From Tritrichomonas foetus (lineage: Eukaryota; Parabasalia; Tritrichomonadida; Tritrichomonadidae): 22,811 nucleotides of DNA. Of this stretch, positions 16,383-22,811 are shown one piece after another. The position numbers and the translations under genes are program-made. Within the stretch, counting starts at the first letter, position 1. Every line of letters starts with the position of its first letter. The DNA lies in NCBI GenBank assembly GCA_001839685.1, contig MLAK01001228.1, positions 2,604-25,414 on the forward strand, given 5' to 3'. The notes under the pieces were generated by a model, which worked only from the letters and a program-made list of their open reading frames with translations, had not been told where the DNA came from and ran no database searches.

Positions 16383-16751
16383 TTTCTACAAGCTATGTAA
16401 CATGACTATCTTACTGTTTTTATATTATAAAGAAAATTTTAACATTTACTTTTTGATCATTCCATTTTGATTCAGAAAAAAAAATGATTGGAGAAAAGTA
16501 TTGCATTATGTTTAAATTGCAGAATGTTGAACAAATTAAACTCATGAGTTAATGAAAAAGTCATTTTCGACATGCATAGAGCTGCGTCTTTTCTTCTTAA
16601 GAAGATAATTTATAGGAATAATATCATTGTGAATAATCGTTTAAATGAATTCATACATGATGTACATCATGAATTAAATCAAAATTAAAGAAAAAGTTCA
16701 TCAACAAATATTAAACGTGATCAAAGGTCAATTTAAGGCCAAAATAAAGGG
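16383..16751. promoter_or_regulatory. Spacer and promoter of the Kelch gene
   Basis: This is 369 bases of AT-rich spacer. AATCGTT at 16635-16641 (AACGATT on the minus strand) lies 110 bases before the Kelch ATG, and AAGGTCAATTTAAGG at 16724-16738 places GGTCAA 20 bases before it. A perfect palindrome, TTCATGATGTACATCATGAA, lies at about 16656-16675. Confidence 0.4.
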
Positions 16752-19751
16752 ATGCAGAAACTCACAAGCATTCCTCTTCCTCATTCCCTGCCACATATAT
16801 GTGGTCAATGCGTGTCTTACAGTGATAAATTTGCTTTTTTTGGCGGGTTTACACAGGAAAGACCATTGAAAGAAAATCCAGAAAAAAAAGAATCTCTTCA
16901 CAGTGGCAAAATATATACCTTTTCACTTCAACAAGACGATCAAATATACGAATCCAAATCAAACATTCGACACACGCAAACTATCGCTGCAACAACAGTA
17001 TTGAATGACGAAATCGGAATTTCCTTCACCTTTGGTGGCCTTTCTCAGGTTGAAAATGAAAATACAACAATACCAGAAGTAATTTGTACATCAAATTTAT
17101 ATGGTCATCGATGGACACATCAGTTCGACATTAATTCATTTTCGAATTCTAAAATTCATTTCCATCAATGTAATTTTGAATACAGCTTTTGTACAAATCC
17201 AGTGGATGATATTTTCAATGCTGGAAAAGAATGTTCTGACATGTTTGGTGTTCATAATGGTAAAGAAATGTTTACACCTTCTCTGAATTCTGAAAAACCA
17301 ACTGCAAGATATTTCCATTCTTCTGCTTGGGATGAAAAACATAATTTGATGTGGATTTTTGGTGGCCTTTCAATTGAAAATGAAGATTTTAGTAGTGTTC
17401 AAACTAATGCTCAAAATAAAGTCTATTTAAATGATACATGGTGTTGGAATATTTATACTGGGATGTGGAAAAAAATAACCATTAAAAATTCACCATCACC
17501 ACGAATTGGAGCATCAATGACTTACATGAATGGGAAATTATTTTTATTTGGTGGTTTTCATCACACCAATAAAATAAAAGATCTCTTTTATTATCTTGAC
17601 ATCAGTAAATACAACGGAAAAGATGAGTATCAGTTATCCTGGATTCTCATTCCCAATATTCCCCAAAATTTAACAAACAAATTTGCTGGTGTCAAGATTC
17701 TTCCTTATTCACCATCTTTGAGTCAATCTTTTATTATATTTTCTGGAGGTTCTTCAATTGATATTTATGATTCAATTACTTTACTTGAAGAAAATACTAA
17801 CGAAATAGTGTTTAGTCAAATGGAATTAGTTTCATACGATTTAAATTCTGGTACTTTTGAAATTCATTTAATCGATCATTTAATTCCAGAAATTTCTTAT
17901 CATAGCGCAGCAATTATCAACGATAAATTATGTGTTGTTGGGGGAATTATAGCAAATCATAATTCCTATTCTTTCCACAAGTTTCTTCAATGCTTTGATA
18001 TTTTCTCTTTTTTTTCTAAACCAAGCTCGATTGACCAGTCTTTAGTAATTGAACTTGAAACAATTCCAAAAGTTTCCTGTAGTAATGAAAAATTAAATTA
18101 TCACAAATTAGACGATGATTTATACAAAATCGATTCTTTAATCTTTAAAGATTTCAAAAAAGTTGTAGCAAAAGAAATCGAAAGGATCAGCAAAAAAGAA
18201 AGAGTTCAAAATTTATTTAATATCTTTCAAAATCATCAAAAATATCATTTCCCCCTTGATGATTTTATTATATCTAATAATGTATATGCATCGAAGCAAA
18301 TTTTACAGAGTCGTATTGGCAATCCAATATTTCCAACTTTTCAATTACCACATGAACTTATTTATGACCTAATTATGTTTGCTTATACTGATGTTGTTGA
18401 TCCTGCCAATTCAAAATTGACAGATATTTATTCATTTATGAAATTTTTAGATTTTTGTCGAGAAAGGAGACTTTATCGACTCATGGCATTTGAAATCGGA
18501 ATTCATATTCAAGAAATTTCACCTAGTGATTTTCTTTCCATATGTTTAAGTACAAAAGGATTTCCTGGTCAGCCAATGTTTGATGATTCTAATTTGAATT
18601 TTTTGAAAACTTTGTTTTCACGATCCATTCAAAAATATCATTCATTAGCGGATTTTTCACTTATTGAATTCCTTTCTCCAAAATGTGCAAGATTCATTCA
18701 CCAAGCACTTTTCAATCAAACAAAAGCCACTTCATTGAAAATTGCCGAATCAACTTTGGAAAATGACCTGGCATGTATTGAAACAGATAGAACATTCGAA
18801 GTTAAAAATGGTTTTATAAATATTGATCACTCCGCTTTACAATTTAATATAGAATATTTCTCACAAGCAAGTACTGCCGTAGTTCGAGCAATAGAAACTT
18901 TTTCTCTATCGTCTTTATTTGATATTAACGATACAGATGACATTTTTATGGCATTCAAATTAATTTGCACTTGCAAAACCGCCATTGATGATGAATTATT
19001 TGATAAAATTATGAATGACTCAAAATCAAAGTTCTTAGAACATGCTTCACATAATTTGGTATTTAAAAAAAAATTGTGTCATATTTTACCATCAATTAAA
19101 TACTTAACTGTTATTGAATTTGCTACAAAAATGATTGGGATTAACGGAGCAACAACAATTATTGGTAATGACCAAATAAATATTCAGTATGATTGTAAAT
19201 TTGGAATAAAACTGCCATCAGTAACTTTTAATGTTGATGTTGGAAAAGAATCAATTCTATTTTTAATTATACTGATGTATAGTGGATGTAAAATCACTGA
19301 TTTACCTTCATTTTTCGATCGAAAATTCATTGCTAATGAACTTTTGACACTCAGTGCAACTTGCTCTTATTTACCTCCACACACTTTAAGGAAATCAATC
19401 AATAATTTTATAATTGAGACTCTTTTTTCAAATGAGATAACGAATGAAATAATTTTGGAAAACTTTCCTAGATTGTTTAATGCAGGAATTCATGAAGATG
19501 TAATGAAATATGCCGATGTTATTCAAATTTCGGCAATGGCAGCACAGCCCAATTATATCAACAATTTTTCTGAAGAACAAATAATGTGGCTGATTGAACA
19601 GTGTAATAATGACAATGATTATTCTGATCTACAACAACAACCCCAACATAATATTAGTGATAAAAATAACCTGGAAGTGGAAAATGGACTTGAAGAATCT
19701 GAAACCGATGAAGATTTTGTAGTTGATGATGTGTCAATTTTCTCAAAATAA
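16752..19751 (+). CDS. Kelch propeller protein with degenerate BTB/BACK-like C-terminus (LZTR1-like layout)
   Basis: This 999-residue protein has no signal peptide or membrane span. Kelch GG doublets after a hydrophobic strand lie near residues 31, 95, 204, 268, 332 and 397, with steps of about 64 apart from one 109-residue step (insertion between blades two and three). That gives a six-bladed propeller. W-x-x-x-T/G pairs such as DTWCWNIYTGMWKKI sit in blade three. The C-terminal half is helical. Around 520-600, LPHELIYDLIMFAYTDVV followed by a helical block resembles the second half of a BTB fold plus BACK, and around 815-900 a second such block contains ILFLIILMYSGCKIT and RKSINNFIIETLF. 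Kelch followed by two BTB/BACK units is the layout of LZTR1, a CUL3 adaptor for Ras-type GTPases. The BTB match is weak, so CUL3 adaptor function is inference. The last 50 residues are acidic and N/Q-rich. Confidence 0.8.
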   Translation: MQKLTSIPLPHSLPHICGQCVSYSDKFAFFGGFTQERPLKENPEKKESLHSGKIYTFSLQQDDQIYESKSNIRHTQTIAATTVLNDEIGISFTFGGLSQVENENTTIPEVICTSNLYGHRWTHQFDINSFSNSKIHFHQCNFEYSFCTNPVDDIFNAGKECSDMFGVHNGKEMFTPSLNSEKPTARYFHSSAWDEKHNLMWIFGGLSIENEDFSSVQTNAQNKVYLNDTWCWNIYTGMWKKITIKNSPSPRIGASMTYMNGKLFLFGGFHHTNKIKDLFYYLDISKYNGKDEYQLSWILIPNIPQNLTNKFAGVKILPYSPSLSQSFIIFSGGSSIDIYDSITLLEENTNEIVFSQMELVSYDLNSGTFEIHLIDHLIPEISYHSAAIINDKLCVVGGIIANHNSYSFHKFLQCFDIFSFFSKPSSIDQSLVIELETIPKVSCSNEKLNYHKLDDDLYKIDSLIFKDFKKVVAKEIERISKKERVQNLFNIFQNHQKYHFPLDDFIISNNVYASKQILQSRIGNPIFPTFQLPHELIYDLIMFAYTDVVDPANSKLTDIYSFMKFLDFCRERRLYRLMAFEIGIHIQEISPSDFLSICLSTKGFPGQPMFDDSNLNFLKTLFSRSIQKYHSLADFSLIEFLSPKCARFIHQALFNQTKATSLKIAESTLENDLACIETDRTFEVKNGFINIDHSALQFNIEYFSQASTAVVRAIETFSLSSLFDINDTDDIFMAFKLICTCKTAIDDELFDKIMNDSKSKFLEHASHNLVFKKKLCHILPSIKYLTVIEFATKMIGINGATTIIGNDQINIQYDCKFGIKLPSVTFNVDVGKESILFLIILMYSGCKITDLPSFFDRKFIANELLTLSATCSYLPPHTLRKSINNFIIETLFSNEITNEIILENFPRLFNAGIHEDVMKYADVIQISAMAAQPNYINNFSEEQIMWLIEQCNNDNDYSDLQQQPQHNISDKNNLEVENGLEESETDEDFVVDDVSIFSK

Positions 19752-19933
19752 AATTTATGTGAATATTATATATAAACGTTAAACATAATATATATAACTT
19801 TTGTTTTTGGTATTGATTTATAATATAAGATATTTTTATTTAATATACAATAAAAACAAATAAATTATTGATTACTATGGATTCACCAAAATCCAATACA
19901 CATGACTCAAAATTATATTTATGATGAATTTAA
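19752..19933. other. Convergent 3' intergenic region
   Basis: This is a 182-base spacer between two tail-to-tail genes. It is rich in TATATA and contains AATAAAAAC (19849-19857) and AAATAAATT, possible polyadenylation signals for the Kelch gene. No coding region is seen. Confidence 0.5.
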
Positions 19934-22705
19934 TTAGAAATCTGATTCTTCAATTTCTTTTTCATGCTTTTCCTCTTCTTCCTCCTCTTCTTCTTCATTG
20001 ATAATATGTGAAGAGGACACATATGTGGGGGTTTTTCGAATGATGACAGATTTATCAATGAGAATAAAATTATAAAGATAATCTTCAAGCCATGGCAAAG
20101 AAAAGTACGATTCCTCTTCATTTTCCTCTTCGTTATCATTTTCATTTTCCTCATTGAAATTAAGAATTGAAGAAATAAAGTCATTTTCATTTGTTTGATT
20201 CAAATCATTTGAGCTCAAAACATTAGGAAATTCTTTTGCAAGTATTTTTATAAACCATGATAAATTATCTGCTGGATAATATTTGAAATCATTTTTATTG
20301 ATTTCACAAGGAAATTTCCCGTATTTTCTTCCAATTCTTACAGATAATCTTAAAACAGAATTTGCAATATATGGATCAAAGTAGCGAATATTTAAAAACA
20401 AATTAGACAGATCGAATCCCTCAAGTTTGTTTTGAATTTTTGGTGAATTATACTTCCATAATGATTCAAGAATTTCAAGATATGGGCAAATATCAAAAGA
20501 ATCCATTTGATGTTCTGTAATGCTCTGGATAGAAAATTGATAAATTTGTTCAAAAAGTGGATGACCAACAAAAAACATAGTAAATTCTTCAGAATTCTTG
20601 AGACACTCACACAACAGCAAAAGATAAAGTTTTTGCGCGTGTTCAAGTACAGAAACTGTGGGTAAATCATTAGCATTCGCATTTTCGTTTAGAATTGATT
20701 CATTAGAATTTGATTGAAAGAAAATATTACTCATTAAAGTAAAATATAAATCGCAGAATTTCTTATAAAACACAATTACTTCAAACCCGTGATTAGCAAT
20801 ATCCTTGTCATCATTATTTAACTCATTTCCATTAAAATTTACCGAGTTATTTCTATTATCATCGGAAATGTTATTTATGTTGTGAGCAATGTTAAATAAT
20901 ATTGCATTTTTGGTAGAGATGAAAACTTGTGGTTCATATGAAAATATGCAGTATTCGACCAATTTAATTAAAGTGCTACATTTCAAGTAAGCTACACTGC
21001 CAAAAACGGCAACAGAAGGGAGAAGGAAATCTGGCAAAGCTAAATCAAAATATTTACAATAGATATTTTGATGAGAAACAAAGAAGCTACCAATTTCTTG
21101 AAAAGCCTTTTCAACATCGAATAAAAGAAAATAATAGAAATTTTTTGTATGAGATCTATTTTCATACAAAACTTGAACATGCATAAGATAATAAATAGAA
21201 TCTAGTGATCCCATAATAATTTTATTTGACAATGATTTCAAATTAAGTCTGTTTAAAAGTTCAAAAATTAGAGTTAAAATACAAACTGATAAATGAGTAA
21301 TTTCCGTTTTCTCCAATTGCGGTTGAAGTGTCAATTTTTCAAAAAATGTATGAAAAATTAAAACAATTTCCAGAAAATGATTCATTATAACATTGTAGAT
21401 CGAATATAAAGAACTGATTGAAAATTTTAGCAGTGTTGAATAAAGAGAACCAAGGAAAGGTAAAACTTTTTGTTTGTCCTCATCATTTTTTGACATATCA
21501 GCTAAATGTGAAATAGTTGCTTCTAAATTTGAAATTGTAAGATGAAAAGGCCTAATTAAATTTATAAAGGATTTTTTAAATTGTTCTTCTTTTTCAAATA
21601 ATAAAGAAATTGGTGTAAGTCCAAAAGTTTTCATCATAATTTTATATGAATTTGTGGTATTTAAAATAAAAAGTTCTTTGATTAGTTCGATTCCACAGAG
21701 GTTGTTCATGTTTTTAAAGAAATGCTGAACAAATGGTAAAGTCGTCGGCTGCGAAGTGTGAATAGAAATTGAATGACATATTGAGCCCAATGAAAGTTCA
21801 TTATATGTTAGTAAATGTTGAAATTCATAACACTGTTTAAAGGTAATGTCATTTTGTTGAGAACCAATGGAAAAAAACAAAGCGTTTGCATACTGAACGA
21901 TAAAACATGCATAGAATAATTCAGTATCATTGAAATATTCACTTTTATCAAGCATTATGGTTGGATCTGGCAAGAAATTGACGTTTTCTGGTTCAATGAA
22001 CGGAATTTTGCCATTTTCAAATTTTTTTGATTCATTTTTTAAAATTCTGTCAGATTTTTTGGGTTTCCTTCCTCTCCGATGATTAAAATTTTCTCTGTTT
22101 TTATGCTTAATCTCATTAAGTGAATTCTGTGATGAGCTTTGATCGTTTTCGTCGGAATTGGATTTGAATACAAATCTAGTAGATGGAAAACAAAGAGAAA
22201 CTGCTAAACATTTTGTTGCAATTGAATATTCATTGTTTGGATCACCAACATATTTATGCAGTATTCGTGCATATTCTTCTTGAAGGTTACAAAGATGTTC
22301 AAAAGAAACTGAAAGTGGAAGATTTGATTGTAGCAGATCAAATATTGCTACAATAATTAAAATTGATGGAAATTTGGTAATTTGATTTTCTACTTTTTGA
22401 TAAATGTATTGGAAGATCCATTTTGATAAATTAAAAATTGATGAATCTAAATCAATATTATTTAAAAGAATCGAAATGAATCCGTTCACAAATGAATCAA
22501 CAAATTGAAATTTCTCTTGTTTTATATTCAAAATTAACTCCGAAAAGAAATCATTGAGTTGAGATGAATTTATTGGTTTTGTGAATTTGGTTTTTGCTTT
22601 GAGTGAATTGAATTTTTTAATTGGATCTACTTTTTCAATATGTTTTACCTTATCCCATGCTTCAGGAGGGACGAAAAAATGGGTTGGATCAATCTTTGTT
22701 TGCAT
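19934..22705 (-). CDS. Unrecognised 923-residue helical protein with basic linker and acidic tail
   Basis: I do not recognise the family. The protein is mostly amphipathic helix, with leucine/phenylalanine-rich segments spaced like helical-repeat (HEAT/ARM-like) proteins, and no signal peptide. A polar, basic linker at about 190-232 (DENDQSSSQNSLNE, then HRRGRKPKKSDR) contains an RGRKP core that resembles an AT-hook and could serve as a nuclear signal. A second N-rich linker (about 610-645) separates two helical blocks. The C-terminal 50 residues are strongly acidic (E-runs). A nuclear scaffold is plausible but unproven. The start is the first ATG, after a leader ending GTGGTTTGGA. It is convergent with the Kelch gene. 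Confidence 0.85.
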   Translation of the reverse strand: MQTKIDPTHFFVPPEAWDKVKHIEKVDPIKKFNSLKAKTKFTKPINSSQLNDFFSELILNIKQEKFQFVDSFVNGFISILLNNIDLDSSIFNLSKWIFQYIYQKVENQITKFPSILIIVAIFDLLQSNLPLSVSFEHLCNLQEEYARILHKYVGDPNNEYSIATKCLAVSLCFPSTRFVFKSNSDENDQSSSQNSLNEIKHKNRENFNHRRGRKPKKSDRILKNESKKFENGKIPFIEPENVNFLPDPTIMLDKSEYFNDTELFYACFIVQYANALFFSIGSQQNDITFKQCYEFQHLLTYNELSLGSICHSISIHTSQPTTLPFVQHFFKNMNNLCGIELIKELFILNTTNSYKIMMKTFGLTPISLLFEKEEQFKKSFINLIRPFHLTISNLEATISHLADMSKNDEDKQKVLPFLGSLYSTLLKFSISSLYSIYNVIMNHFLEIVLIFHTFFEKLTLQPQLEKTEITHLSVCILTLIFELLNRLNLKSLSNKIIMGSLDSIYYLMHVQVLYENRSHTKNFYYFLLFDVEKAFQEIGSFFVSHQNIYCKYFDLALPDFLLPSVAVFGSVAYLKCSTLIKLVEYCIFSYEPQVFISTKNAILFNIAHNINNISDDNRNNSVNFNGNELNNDDKDIANHGFEVIVFYKKFCDLYFTLMSNIFFQSNSNESILNENANANDLPTVSVLEHAQKLYLLLLCECLKNSEEFTMFFVGHPLFEQIYQFSIQSITEHQMDSFDICPYLEILESLWKYNSPKIQNKLEGFDLSNLFLNIRYFDPYIANSVLRLSVRIGRKYGKFPCEINKNDFKYYPADNLSWFIKILAKEFPNVLSSNDLNQTNENDFISSILNFNEENENDNEEENEEESYFSLPWLEDYLYNFILIDKSVIIRKTPTYVSSSHIINEEEEEEEEEKHEKEIEESDF

Positions 22706-22811
22706 TCCAAACCACTAAAATTTAACCATTTATTTCGCCATGATATTAAATATTTCTTTTTGGGATCATACTTGGTCACTCATTTCACAATATATATTAT
22801 GTTTGGGTCAT
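22706..22811. other. Upstream flank of the last gene, cut by the window edge
   Basis: This is 106 bases of AT-rich flank. GGTTAAATTTTAG (minus strand) precedes the ATG. No AACGAT box is visible before the window ends. Confidence 0.4.

Noticed and set aside
22040..22100. Functional AT-hook in the last gene
   Set aside because: The core is RGRKP rather than the canonical RGRP, and one copy in a basic linker is weak evidence, so it is only noted.

Overview
This window looks like nuclear DNA of a parabasalid protist (trichomonad; Tritrichomonas- or Histomonas-like is my best guess). The support is indirect. The DNA is very AT-rich, the genes are long and show no introns, spacers are short, and the standard stop codons are used. 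The protein mix also fits: a prenylated Rab, CK2 beta, a giant LRR plus multi-membrane protein, a Kelch protein and SP-rich coiled coils. AACGAT (Myb-type) boxes lie upstream of several genes. A species cannot be named from sequence alone. Scattered N bases at 5510-6448 mark an uncertain or polymorphic assembly stretch.

Layout. Nine intact genes are supported. On the minus strand from the left these are a coiled-coil SP/SPK protein (97-1677), a Rab5-like GTPase (1953-2567), a LARP1-type DM15 protein without a La module (3106-4305), a Zip3/RNF212-like RING protein with a minisatellite inside its RING (5947-6846), casein kinase 2 beta (7315-8097), a small OSTC/OST3-like membrane protein (8381-8875) and a 1970-residue LRR/multi-TM protein (9003-14915). 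On the plus strand are an Rxt3-like Rpd3L-complex protein (15522-16382) and a six-bladed Kelch protein with degenerate BTB/BACK-like repeats (16752-19751). The last gene (19934-22705, minus) is an unrecognised 923-residue helical protein with a basic linker and an acidic tail.

The most unusual locus is the 1.6 kb spacer at 4306-5946. It carries an almost perfect inverted copy of the last 40 codons, stop codon, 3' flank and TTA tract of the first gene. This copy is inserted in one unit of a locally duplicated spacer, and the neighbouring unit keeps the corresponding empty site, so the insertion point can be read to within a few bases.

The genes do not form an obvious pathway. They cover trafficking (Rab), mRNA 5'-end control (DM15), meiotic crossover control (RING), kinase signalling (CK2), glycosylation (OSTC-like), histone deacetylation (Rxt3) and a membrane sensor or channel-like LRR protein. 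The best candidates for new biology are the DM15-only protein, the meiotic RING protein, the approximately 155-residue LRR/cap super-repeat protein and the recent gene-tail insertion.
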